64,000 nucleotides of DNA from Nodularia sphaerocarpa UHCC 0038 (GTDB lineage: Bacteria; Cyanobacteriota; Cyanobacteriia; Cyanobacteriales; Nostocaceae): positions 372,001 through 436,000 of the forward strand of contig NZ_CP060140.1 of the NCBI RefSeq assembly GCF_022376295.1. Direction: 5' to 3'. The number at the start of each line of letters is the position of its first letter. Positions within the stretch are counted from its first letter, which is position 1. The position numbers and the translations under genes are program-made. The notes under the pieces were generated by a model, which did not search any database, had not been told where the DNA came from, and was given only the letters and a program-made list of their open reading frames with translations. Shown here piece by piece: positions 36,746-45,597 of this stretch.

Positions 36746-37651
36746 ATGAATTGGAGCAACTTTATATATTTAGGAGTAGGACTAATAGTAGGGTTGGGTG
36801 TTCGGGGATTATTTACTCGATCATTAAACAAGTCCTCTAGCTTATCTCCAGTCAAAGCAGCAGATCAACCACAAGTGTCAGAACTCCAGCAACAGATTAA
36901 GCAAACGCAGCTAGCGTACCAAATGGCGCAAGAAATGAGCCTGTTTAAGTCAGGATTTTTGGCGCGGACTACTCATGAGTTGCGATCGCCTCTAAATGGT
37001 TTAATTGGCTTGCATCAGTTAATTTTAGAAGATTTGTGTGAAAATCCTGAAGAAGAGCGAGAATTTATTACTCAAGCTCACGAGAGAGCGCTGAAACTCA
37101 TACACCTCATTGATGAAATTCTCAACATCGCTAGAACAGAACACGGAACTAATAAATTAGATATTCAACCCCACTGTCTGTCCACAGTTTTGCAGGAAGT
37201 TAATAATTTAACTTATATGCTGGCAGCAAATCGCAATTTTCCTTTGCGTGTTGTGCTTCCAGATCCAGAAATTTATGTTTTGGCAGATTATCGATGGCTA
37301 CGCCAAATATTAGTAAATTTAGTAGACACTGCCATTGCTCAAATGCAGTTCGGCAGTATCTCTGTTTCCAGTAGTTTCTCACCTACCAATAATACTCTTT
37401 ACATTTGGCTGGATGTGCCTACCCATGCTTTAACTGCAAGTGAGTCCATTGATCTGATGAAATCAGGAGTTGAGATTTCTCAGGTAGATGAAGATCATAC
37501 GACTTTTTCGCCAGGCATGAATCTATTACTAAACCAAACTTTACTAGAAGTGATGAAAGGAAAGTTGGAAATTGTGCCATTTCCAATCACTGAGAAAACA
37601 ACTGAGGAGTTGACTCGATTACAAGTATCTATCCCCCCAGTGATTCGGTGA
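36746..37651 (+). CDS. Sensor-histidine-kinase-like protein with degenerate ATPase domain
   Basis: 301 residues: one N-terminal membrane helix (about 4-22), a short coiled coil, then a well-preserved HisKA dimerisation domain with the phospho-acceptor box TTHELRSPLNGL. The C-terminal half aligns to HATPase_c but lacks its hallmarks: the N box reads NLVDTAIAQM without the usual Asn, and no DxGxG or GxGxG glycine boxes appear. It may bind no ATP and act as a phospho-acceptor or partner of another kinase. No response regulator is adjacent. Its 3' end overlaps the convergent acetyltransferase gene by 23 bases. Confidence 0.8.
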   Translation: MNWSNFIYLGVGLIVGLGVRGLFTRSLNKSSSLSPVKAADQPQVSELQQQIKQTQLAYQMAQEMSLFKSGFLARTTHELRSPLNGLIGLHQLILEDLCENPEEEREFITQAHERALKLIHLIDEILNIARTEHGTNKLDIQPHCLSTVLQEVNNLTYMLAANRNFPLRVVLPDPEIYVLADYRWLRQILVNLVDTAIAQMQFGSISVSSSFSPTNNTLYIWLDVPTHALTASESIDLMKSGVEISQVDEDHTTFSPGMNLLLNQTLLEVMKGKLEIVPFPITEKTTEELTRLQVSIPPVIR

Positions 37652-38102
37652 AGCGAACTTCATTAACAGGAAGGGTTTGAATTTGGGATTGGTTATTTAG
37701 CACCATTGTCGTGCTGACGTTGGACTGGAAACCAATTTTTTCATAAAACTCCTGCTGATGAGTAGTCATGAGATATACTCTTTCAACTCCTCTGAGGCGG
37801 GGATGACTTAAAACGGTTTCGACTAACTTTCGCCCCAAACCTGTACCGCGATAGTCTGGGTGAATCACCACATCCCAGATTGTAGCGCGATAGATACCAT
37901 CAGAAGTGGCTCTGGCAAAACCAATTAGTCGCTCTGCATCCCAAATGCTGATTACTGGATTGCTATTAGCGATCGCTATACTTAATTCCTCAATACTACG
38001 CCCTTTTGCCCAAAAAGCTGCCAGATCAAATAGTTCTTGGAGTTTGTAAACGTCTATTTCCCACTGGCGATGTTCGCTAAATTGAATTTGAGGATAATTC
38101 AT
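37629..38102 (-). CDS. GNAT-family N-acetyltransferase (paralogue of the 32418 gene)
   Basis: 157 residues, one GNAT domain: LIGFARATSDGIYRATIWDV, HPDYRGTGLGRKLVE acetyl-CoA loop and the FYEKIGF strand. The core is strikingly similar to the protein at 32418, so the two are paralogues about 5 kb apart in opposite orientation. ATG at 38102 is preferred over GTG at 38111. Substrate unknown. Confidence 0.87.
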   Translation of the reverse strand: MNYPQIQFSEHRQWEIDVYKLQELFDLAAFWAKGRSIEELSIAIANSNPVISIWDAERLIGFARATSDGIYRATIWDVVIHPDYRGTGLGRKLVETVLSHPRLRGVERVYLMTTHQQEFYEKIGFQSNVSTTMVLNNQSQIQTLPVNEVRFTESLGG

Positions 38103-38153
38103 GTTGTACACCCCAATTTGGCAGGATCACTATTCCAGTTCATTTGTCATGAT

Positions 38154-38567
38154 TTAATCACAAACCCATTTCCACAGAGGGTGAGTTTTTCCCTGCTGTC
38201 TGATTCTAAAAACTTGTTTTTCTAGACGTTGTTGTTCCCGTTGCGGTAATCCCAGCAGAATATTTCGGCTTTGCCAAACTAATGTAGAAACGGTAGTACC
38301 AATACAAACAGCCAAACCCAGGGTAGGCAGTGGATGATAGAGCAGTCCATATCTTACTGCTACCCAGGTAAAATATTGTTGTAATAGAGTAATTTCTCCT
38401 CGTAAATTCCACAAGGAAAAAGGTGCAATGGTGAGCCATAAACAGCCAACAAAAAACCACCTCCCGTATACAGTTAGCTGATGTAGCTTTTGTACTTGTT
38501 GGGTAAAAGTTGTGTCAATGCTATTGGCATTTTTGCCATTTACTGATGGTTCTTCTGGTTGATCCAT
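38154..38567 (-). CDS. Conserved hypothetical membrane protein
   Basis: 137 residues with two hydrophobic segments (about 34-54, WFFVGCLWLTIAPFSLW, and about 78-98, LPTLGLAVCIGTTVSTLVW), a charged N-terminus and a basic C-terminal helix. I recognise no domain. ATG at 38567 is chosen over an in-frame TTG two codons upstream. It lies between the acetyltransferase and secF on the same strand. Confidence 0.65.
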   Translation of the reverse strand: MDQPEEPSVNGKNANSIDTTFTQQVQKLHQLTVYGRWFFVGCLWLTIAPFSLWNLRGEITLLQQYFTWVAVRYGLLYHPLPTLGLAVCIGTTVSTLVWQSRNILLGLPQREQQRLEKQVFRIRQQGKTHPLWKWVCD

Positions 38568-38676
38568 AACCAATTCCGAATCAATGAAAGCCTTGGGGTA
38601 TGGAAATTAAAATTACGTATAGGTTTGGTCTATATAACCCATTTTTCCCATCGCCTGATGTTTCTTTCACCTCATT

Positions 38677-39654
38677 TTAGCTGTCTTGGGAACTAGCAGA
38701 TGTATCAACTGCCTCAGCACTGACTAACACCGGAGATTTGGCTGTGCGTTCTCGCCACCAAGTCAGGAGGGTACTGGCGATAAAAAGGCTGGAATAAGCC
38801 CCCGCAGTAAAGCCAATAATTAGCGCTAAAGCAAAGTTTTTTAGAGTGTCGCCACCAAGGAAATAGATAGCAAATAATGGCAGCATCGTGGTAAAGCTGG
38901 TGTTGATCGACCTTCCTAATGTTTGGTTGACAGCATCATCCACAATGTCAGCAATGGGACGCTCAGGATTGATTTTAATAGTTTCGCGAATGCGATCATA
39001 AATCACTACTGTATCATTGACGGAGAAACCGATAATTGTCAGCAGGGAAACAATGAACAGACTATCCACTTCTGTGCGTAGGACTAACCCAAAAATGGAA
39101 AAAGCGCCTACAGTTACTAAAACATCGTGAAACAGCGCCACAATGGCAAATAAGGCATAGTCTAACTGGAAGCGGAAGGTCAAGTAAATAATAATCCCCG
39201 CAAAGGAAACAAGCAGGGCGAGAATACCAGACCGAAATAATTCGGCTCCCAGGGTAGGGCCAACAGAGTCAATTTGGTTTTTTTGCGGATCAAAAGTGCC
39301 AATTTTTTCGGTTAAAGCAGTTTGTAATTTGGTGCGCTGATCAACATCTAAATCTTTGCTGCGAATTGAGATGCCATTCTCACCAACTATTTGGATGCTG
39401 CTATCGCCTAAACCCTGTGCCTGTGATACTTCCCGCACTGTGTTGATGTTTATTGGTTGATCGCAGTTACCTGCTTGTGTACAGTCACGTTCCAACTGCA
39501 AGCGCGTACCACCGATGAAATCTAAACCGGGGCGTAGGGGTGCGCGAATTTGGGGATTTTGCCACGAAATCACCATTGAGATCAGACTGGTGAGAATAAT
39601 GGCACTAGAAATAGTCCACCATAGCGATCGCGATTTGTTAATACTCAGTTTCAT
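38677..39654 (-). CDS. secF: Protein translocase subunit SecF
   Basis: Works with SecD to pull exported proteins across the membrane using the proton gradient. 325 residues: first membrane helix, GLDFIGGTRLQLE at the start of the periplasmic domain, then five helices with ALFHDVLVTVGAF, GFSVNDTVVIYDRIRE and the RSINTSFTTMLPL motif typical of SecF. secD overlaps its start by 4 bases, meaning translational coupling. Confidence 0.97.
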   Translation of the reverse strand: MKLSINKSRSLWWTISSAIILTSLISMVISWQNPQIRAPLRPGLDFIGGTRLQLERDCTQAGNCDQPININTVREVSQAQGLGDSSIQIVGENGISIRSKDLDVDQRTKLQTALTEKIGTFDPQKNQIDSVGPTLGAELFRSGILALLVSFAGIIIYLTFRFQLDYALFAIVALFHDVLVTVGAFSIFGLVLRTEVDSLFIVSLLTIIGFSVNDTVVIYDRIRETIKINPERPIADIVDDAVNQTLGRSINTSFTTMLPLFAIYFLGGDTLKNFALALIIGFTAGAYSSLFIASTLLTWWRERTAKSPVLVSAEAVDTSASSQDS

Positions 39655-41090
39655 TTAGCTACCTCTGCCTTATTTAATACTGGCAGGTTCGGACAGAAAA
39701 GTTCGCGCTTATTTTTGACAGCCGCATTGGTAACTACTAAAAACATGAGTGTGCGGCTACAAATAATTGCTGTAAACATACTCACTGCTACACCCAAAGC
39801 TAAGGTGAGGGCAAAACCTCTGACTAATCCAGAACCAAACCAAAACAGAGCCGCGCAAGCAATCCATGTAGTCACGTTGCTGTCTAAAATACTGGAAAAT
39901 GCTCGGTAAAAACCAGATTCTACAGAACGATACAGCGATTTCCCGGCTCGCAATTCTTCCCGCGTGCGCTCAAAGATTAGCACATTGGCATCGACTGCCA
40001 TGCCAATACTGAGGATAAAACCAGCGATTCCGGGTAGAGTCAGGGTAACTCCCAGTAGGGCAAAACTCGCCCATGTCAGCAGAGAGTAAACAACTAAGGA
40101 GACATCCGCAATCAATCCTGGTAAGCGGTAGTACACCACCATAAATATTAATACTAAGATGAGACCGCCGATACCAGCATAAATGCTGCTTTGAATACTG
40201 TCTCTACCCAAGGAAGCTCCTACTGTGCGTCTTTCGGCAATTTCTACTGGTAAGGGTAACGCACCGCCACGTAACTGCACACCCAAGTCGTTGGCTTCTT
40301 GCGGGGTAAATCGACCTGTAATCACCGCAGCACCCCCAGTAATTCCTGTGGCGGCAAATTCTATCCCTACTACAGGGGCGCTGATGATTTCATTATCGAG
40401 AAATACGCCAATGCTCCGCCCAGTACCTGCGAGGTTTTTGGTGAGAGTGGCAAACAATTCACCACCTTTTTGATCAAAGCGAATCGCAACATTCCAGTTA
40501 CTACCATTTTGAGTGGGTTCACCGTAGGCATCCTGGAGGTATTTACCATCAAGTGGTGGATCAGTACTTTCAAACAATTCGGCGATCGCTTGATTATTTT
40601 GTTGTAATTCTTCTTGATTCTTAATAATTAATGCTTGATCGTCGGTGCTGCGTAACTCTTCTTGCTTTGCTTTCAGCTCGTTTCTGGAAGCTTGAAAAGC
40701 AAAAAGTTGAGTTTCTGTCCCCGGCTTTTGTTGTCTAAATTCTAACTGTGCAGTACCACCTAGCACACGTTCTGCTTGCTCAGGATCATTCACCCCTGGC
40801 AATTGTACCAGAATTTTATCTGTACCCACACTTTGAATTACTGGCTCAGAAACCCCAAGCCCATTAACTCGACCTTCCAAAACTTTCTGAACGCCTTCTA
40901 AATCTCGTTCAGTAATTTCTCTCATTCCCGGTGCTGGTTTCACTTGAATGGTTAACTGTGAGCCTCCCCGTAAGTCTAACCCCAACGGAACTGGAATTGT
41001 TGCTATCACCGTAATAGCGGCAATAAGCATCACAAAAATTAAAGCTAATAGCGATCGCTGTCTTTGCATACCATAACTCGCATCTGACAA
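39651..41090 (-). CDS. secD: Protein translocase subunit SecD
   Basis: 479 residues, RND-type membrane protein: helix 1, GLDLRGGSQLTIQV, the P1 periplasmic domain with GLGVSEPVIQ and LVQLPGV, then five C-terminal helices with SIGMAVDANVLIFERTREEL, the proton-path motif. Partner of SecF encoded just downstream with a 4-base overlap. Length is between the short and long forms of the family. It starts at an ATG following the HIP1-containing stretch. Confidence 0.97.
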   Translation of the reverse strand: MSDASYGMQRQRSLLALIFVMLIAAITVIATIPVPLGLDLRGGSQLTIQVKPAPGMREITERDLEGVQKVLEGRVNGLGVSEPVIQSVGTDKILVQLPGVNDPEQAERVLGGTAQLEFRQQKPGTETQLFAFQASRNELKAKQEELRSTDDQALIIKNQEELQQNNQAIAELFESTDPPLDGKYLQDAYGEPTQNGSNWNVAIRFDQKGGELFATLTKNLAGTGRSIGVFLDNEIISAPVVGIEFAATGITGGAAVITGRFTPQEANDLGVQLRGGALPLPVEIAERRTVGASLGRDSIQSSIYAGIGGLILVLIFMVVYYRLPGLIADVSLVVYSLLTWASFALLGVTLTLPGIAGFILSIGMAVDANVLIFERTREELRAGKSLYRSVESGFYRAFSSILDSNVTTWIACAALFWFGSGLVRGFALTLALGVAVSMFTAIICSRTLMFLVVTNAAVKNKRELFCPNLPVLNKAEVAK

Positions 41091-41273
41091 AGGCTATAAT
41101 AGCGTTCTTTGAACGAGTTATGAATGACTCGATGAGGCTGTAGGGGAGATAAAGAAGCAGGGGAGCAGGGTGCAGGGTGCAGGAAAGTTGGAAATTCCTT
41201 TACACGGACTGCTGCTTAACAAACCTTTCCTCTTCTCCACTAGCCACTCCCTACTCCCCACTCCCCCCAATTC
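41091..41273. repeat. Intergenic short repeats (AGCAGGGTGC and CTCCCCA types)
   Basis: GGGTGCA appears in tandem near 41168-41181, and CACTCCC/CTCCCCA heptamers near 41243-41266, resembling the arrays at 30213 and 50960. The region separates pdhB from secD. Confidence 0.6.
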
Positions 41274-42257
41274 TTAAACTCGCATAGCTACCATTTTTTC
41301 CACAGCTTCAACGATTTGTTCTGGTTGAATAATTGTTAACCGTTCCAAATTGCCGTTGTAAGGTGTGGGGATATCTTGAGAAGAAAGCCGCAGCACTGGC
41401 GCATCCAACTCATCAAATAAGCGGTCATTGATAGAGGCGGTTAATTCTGCACCAATACCGCCAGTCCTCATACACTCTTCCACGATAATGACTCGATGGG
41501 TTTTGCGTATGGATGCCCCGATGGTATCAAAATCTAAAGGCTTGAGTGATATTAAATCAATAACTTCTGGATCAAAACCTTGTTTTTCTAAAGTTTTCAC
41601 GGCTTGCAAGACATGATGGCGCATCCGTGAGTAAGTAAGAATTGTGACATCTTTGCCCCGACGCACAACTTCTGCTTTATCCAAAGGTAGGAAATATTCT
41701 TCTTCTGGTAAATCTTCTTTTAAGTTGTAAAGCAGAACGTGTTCAAAAAACAACACTGGGTTGTCGTCACGAATAGCCGATTTTAGTAATCCTTTAGCGT
41801 TGTAGGGTGTAGAACAGGTAACAATTTTTAACCCAGGAACCGCTTGAAAGTAAGCTTCTAGCCGTTGGGAATGTTCTGCACCCAACTGTCTACCCACACC
41901 GCCGGGGCCGCGAATCACCATAGGAATTTTAAAGTTACCGCCGGAAGTATAGCGCAGCATTCCCGCGTTATTGGATATTTGGTTAAAGGCTAAGAGCAAA
42001 AAGCCCATATTCATGCCTTCAATTATCGGTCGTAACCCAGTCATGGCTGCACCCACAGCCATCCCAGTAAAACTGTTTTCAGCAATGGGGGTATCGAGAA
42101 CTCGGAGTTCGCCATACTTTTTGTATAGGTCTTTAGTAACTTTGTAGGAACCGCCGTAATGTCCTACATCTTCACCAAGAACGAATACAGTCGCATCACG
42201 CGCCATTTCTTCATCAATGGCTTCCCGCAGAGCGTTAAAAAATAGTGTTTCTGCCAT
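41274..42257 (-). CDS. pdhB: Pyruvate dehydrogenase E1 component, beta subunit
   Basis: Part of the thiamine-diphosphate-dependent E1 heterotetramer that makes acetyl-CoA from pyruvate. 327 residues: FNALREAIDEEMARD, VLGEDVGHYGG, DTPIAENSFTGMAVGAAM with the ThDP-activating Glu, and GAEHSQRLEAYF; C-terminal transketolase domain with EVIDLISLKPLD. The alpha subunit is not in the window, normal for cyanobacteria where E1 genes are scattered. Confidence 0.95.
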   Translation of the reverse strand: MAETLFFNALREAIDEEMARDATVFVLGEDVGHYGGSYKVTKDLYKKYGELRVLDTPIAENSFTGMAVGAAMTGLRPIIEGMNMGFLLLAFNQISNNAGMLRYTSGGNFKIPMVIRGPGGVGRQLGAEHSQRLEAYFQAVPGLKIVTCSTPYNAKGLLKSAIRDDNPVLFFEHVLLYNLKEDLPEEEYFLPLDKAEVVRRGKDVTILTYSRMRHHVLQAVKTLEKQGFDPEVIDLISLKPLDFDTIGASIRKTHRVIIVEECMRTGGIGAELTASINDRLFDELDAPVLRLSSQDIPTPYNGNLERLTIIQPEQIVEAVEKMVAMRV

Positions 42258-42740
42258 TTAGACCTTATAGTAAGACTATTGTTTTAGAATCTTATCGTGC
42301 CACCGTAGCAAATATCGTGAGCGATCGCACTAGATGAGAGATTGATTATTACCAGACATTACCCTGGACAAGAATACGCGAATTTTAAACTGATTATCCC
42401 TGGTTCTTGACATTTTCCCAAGCCAGAAACAACCGAAATATTTTTTCCTCAATATCGATGGATATCAGGAAGTTATCCAAGTCATGACATAATTTAGCGA
42501 TCATCAAGGTGAGTGTATCTAATTTTTTGGCTGTTCCAATCTACCAAAGCTCTGGTTTTGGAAATATTTTCTCACTAACCTGATTTTATACGGTTAGAAT
42601 ATCAAAACCGAATCAGAGACTGACAAATAAAAAAACAACCAAAAATCTCACGAAATAAACCTCTCTCTTCCTGATTTCTCAGTGTTCTCTGTGCCTGGTG
42701 TGGTATGCGCTGCGCGCACGCTACGCGAAGGTTAACTCCA
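42258..42740. other. Intergenic region with degenerate dispersed repeat
   Basis: About 480 bases. The end nearest the chp gene (about 42625-42735) carries a degenerate copy of the family seen at 1734 and 7641 (AAAAAAACAACC, then GTGTTCTCTGTGCCTGG), followed by a GCGCTGCGCGCACGC palindrome. The rest presumably holds the pdhB promoter (on the minus strand). Confidence 0.5.
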
Positions 42741-43874
42741 TCAATTCTGATTCACATCCTCTAAACGCGAAGTTTCCAACCTAGTCATCCATTTTTCCAA
42801 ATAGACTTGATTAGCCGTTTGTTCAGATACATCTTGAGTATCCATAGGATAAGGCATCAGCCCCAAAATCGTGGCCGTAGTCACACAAAACATGGATTTT
42901 TGGAAGCTGATACAAATTTGAACTCGTAAATCATCTTCACCGCGAAGACTGCGACGATAAATTTTGTGTAAATAATCGGGAAGATAATGACGCATATCCT
43001 GCATCAGCAAAGTGGGAGGAATACCAGCACCACCGATAGGCAAAGGATCGGCATATAGTGCGCCATACTGAAATCGAGATTGATCTAGAGGAATTTGATA
43101 TGCTTGGGCATTGTATGAAACTGTGCCATGAAAAGGAGTTCCTCGAAAGAATACCGCTTCTACATAAGGTATGGCTGTATCTGCTAAAAAAGTTAAACCC
43201 GCAGATTTGGGAATGATGTCATAGACTTGATCTTTAATTTTAACAGCGTAGGTAATAGGCGTTATGGCATCTGCTACCAATGCTTGTTTAATATGCTCTA
43301 CAACTTCAGGTATAGTTTTAATTTCGCCTCGGTCGTAGCGGTCTGATAAATCCAGGAACATATCAGCCATCACCCGCCAAAATTGACCTAAACCAGTATA
43401 GTAAGCAGAGACGCGCAGCATTTCCGTTAAGAAGTCAGGAAATAGTTGGTTCATTCCCATGATGATGGGATTATTTTTAAATTTGGCTTGAATAACTACT
43501 TGCGCTCTTTCTTGAAATTCTGGTGTATCTAAATATTGATCTAGTCCTCCACCACCATGCCACATCATGGCTTTCATACAATATTCGGCATATTCAAAGT
43601 TAATTCTGTCATGCCACCAATGGTGCATTAATTTGGAAAATGTAATCTCTCCATTAAAGTATTTAAAAAATGGGAAAAATATTAAAAATTGATGTTCGGC
43701 AATATAAATAAGATTTTTTGAATAGGCATCTAAAACTACGCCATAGCTTTTGAGTATGCCGACTACTTCTAGTACATTATCTGGGCTATCAGGAAGTAAT
43801 GCGCCTCCTTTTTGTAGGCGTTCGATATATTCAGATAAAGGATGTAAGAAAGGTTTTTTGCTTTTAGTTACCAT
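42741..43874 (-). CDS. CO2 hydration protein ChpX/ChpY (CupA/CupB type)
   Basis: Hydrophilic subunit that gives NDH-1MS complexes their CO2-to-bicarbonate conversion activity at the thylakoid membrane. 377 residues with the family features LMHHWWHDRINFEYAEYC, MMWHGGGGLD and GGAGIPPTLLMQDMRHYLP; the conserved His/Cys residues may bind zinc. It is third in the ndhF-ndhD-chp order. No cupS gene follows and a ccm operon is next door, which favours the constitutive low-affinity type (CupB with NdhD4/NdhF4) over the inducible CupA system. Confidence 0.92.
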   Translation of the reverse strand: MVTKSKKPFLHPLSEYIERLQKGGALLPDSPDNVLEVVGILKSYGVVLDAYSKNLIYIAEHQFLIFFPFFKYFNGEITFSKLMHHWWHDRINFEYAEYCMKAMMWHGGGGLDQYLDTPEFQERAQVVIQAKFKNNPIIMGMNQLFPDFLTEMLRVSAYYTGLGQFWRVMADMFLDLSDRYDRGEIKTIPEVVEHIKQALVADAITPITYAVKIKDQVYDIIPKSAGLTFLADTAIPYVEAVFFRGTPFHGTVSYNAQAYQIPLDQSRFQYGALYADPLPIGGAGIPPTLLMQDMRHYLPDYLHKIYRRSLRGEDDLRVQICISFQKSMFCVTTATILGLMPYPMDTQDVSEQTANQVYLEKWMTRLETSRLEDVNQN

Positions 43875-44053
43875 TACCAGTTCTCCAAAATTTACAGGTA
43901 TTAGGAATTAAGTATTAGGTATTACAGTAGTTTGTTAGTGAGTGGATTAAAAAAAATAATCAACCACAGATGAACACAGATGAATATGGATCAATTTATT
44001 CTTTATCTAAATGAAAACTCATTCCTAGTCCCCAGTCCCCAGTCCCGGTGTCC

Positions 44054-45553
44054 CTATTCCCCAGTTCCCTGATCTAAGGACACCTCAGCTATTACATTAT
44101 GGGTATTAACCATTGCTGTTATTGTCGGTTCTGTCCAGCGCACTAACCAAGCGGGTTGGATGCCGAAAATTACAATTAATACTGCTAATATGACGGCAGG
44201 TATGCGATCGCTCCAAAATACGCGGGGTAAGTTGGATACTTGTGCCGATAATCGCCCAAAAAAGGCTCTATCCATCAGAATTAGAAAGTAAACGGCAGTT
44301 AACCCTGTCCCAATCATAGATATGAGGGTCTGCACTGGAAAAACTGCATAAGTACCCCGAAAAACAATAAATTCGGAAATAAAGCCCACCATTCCCGGTA
44401 CACCAGCGCTGGCCATGACTCCTAAAATCATTAAACTACCAATTACGGGTAAACCCCGTTCTGGGTTCAGCAGTCCTTTAATTACATCTAAGTCACGACT
44501 ACCAGCTTTTTTGTAAACAACCCCCACCAGCAAAAACAGCAGTGCGGAAATCAAACCGTGGCTAACCATTTGCATGACAGCGCCCAAGGTGCTTAAAGGT
44601 GTAGCCGCCGCCGCCGCTAAGAGGATGTAGCCCATGTGTCCAATGGAACTGTAGGCTACCATTTTTTTCATATCTGTTTGTGCGATCGCACAGGATGAGC
44701 CAAATAGTACACTGATTACAGCCCAAGTTGCCAACCAAGGAGCTAAATAAGTCCAAGCTTCTGGTAACAAGTTCATCCCAAAGCGCAGTAAGCCATAAGT
44801 TCCTAACTTCAATAACACTCCCGCCAACAGTACAGAAATGGGTGTAGAAGCTTCCACGTGGGCATCTGGTAGCCAGGTGTGAAAGGGAACCAAGGGAATT
44901 TTAATGCCAAAACCGACTAAAATTCCGCCTAGTAGTAACAGCTGTGTTGTCAAAGACAACGTTGAGGTATCTAAACTTTCTAGTGCAAAGCTAGCAGAAC
45001 CACTCAGCCACACCATACCCAGAAAACTTGCCAAAATTAAGATGCCAGAAACAGCCGTATAAATCAAGAATTTTGTGGCTGCATAACTGCGTCTTGTACC
45101 ACCCCAAATGGCAATTAACAGATATAGAGGTATTAATTCCAGTTCATAAAACAGGAAAAATAAGAGTAAATCTTGTGCCAAAAATGCTCCTGTAACCCCA
45201 GCACTTAACAGCAGGATTAAAGAGTAATAAAATCTCGGACGCTGAACAGATGCATCACTGCTGTAAATGGCAATACAAGTTAACAGTCCATTCAAAAGCA
45301 ACAACGGCAAAGATAAACCATCTATTCCTAAATTATAATTCAAGCCCAAAGAATCTATCCAGGGGATAAACTCGGCAAACTGCTGATTGACTTCTGCCGG
45401 ATTGAATTTTATTGCTAGTAAAATTGTCCACAAGAAAATGAGAATAGCTAATAGCAAAGCCACTCTGCGAGAAAGTTTCCCACTCATTTGTGCAGGCCAG
45501 AAACCAATTAAAGCTGCACCCAATAATGGCAGTAAAATTAATGCACTCAGCAT
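44054..45553 (-). CDS. ndhD4: NADH/plastoquinone dehydrogenase chain 4 (NdhD, probably NdhD4)
   Basis: Antiporter-like proton-pumping subunit of the CO2-uptake form of NDH-1. 499 residues with about 14 membrane helices; the family motifs FFLFYELELIPLYLLIAIWGG (in helix 5), VPFHTWLPDAHVEASTPISV (helices 7-8) and AYSSIGHMGYILL are present. Placed between ndhF and the chp gene; the '4' numbering is inferred from this arrangement and from the lack of cupS, not from a diagnostic residue. Confidence 0.9.
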   Translation of the reverse strand: MLSALILLPLLGAALIGFWPAQMSGKLSRRVALLLAILIFLWTILLAIKFNPAEVNQQFAEFIPWIDSLGLNYNLGIDGLSLPLLLLNGLLTCIAIYSSDASVQRPRFYYSLILLLSAGVTGAFLAQDLLLFFLFYELELIPLYLLIAIWGGTRRSYAATKFLIYTAVSGILILASFLGMVWLSGSASFALESLDTSTLSLTTQLLLLGGILVGFGIKIPLVPFHTWLPDAHVEASTPISVLLAGVLLKLGTYGLLRFGMNLLPEAWTYLAPWLATWAVISVLFGSSCAIAQTDMKKMVAYSSIGHMGYILLAAAAATPLSTLGAVMQMVSHGLISALLFLLVGVVYKKAGSRDLDVIKGLLNPERGLPVIGSLMILGVMASAGVPGMVGFISEFIVFRGTYAVFPVQTLISMIGTGLTAVYFLILMDRAFFGRLSAQVSNLPRVFWSDRIPAVILAVLIVIFGIQPAWLVRWTEPTITAMVNTHNVIAEVSLDQGTGE

Positions 45554-45597
45554 AGACAGAACTAGGTAAGAGGAGACAGGAAGAAAACAAAGATTAT

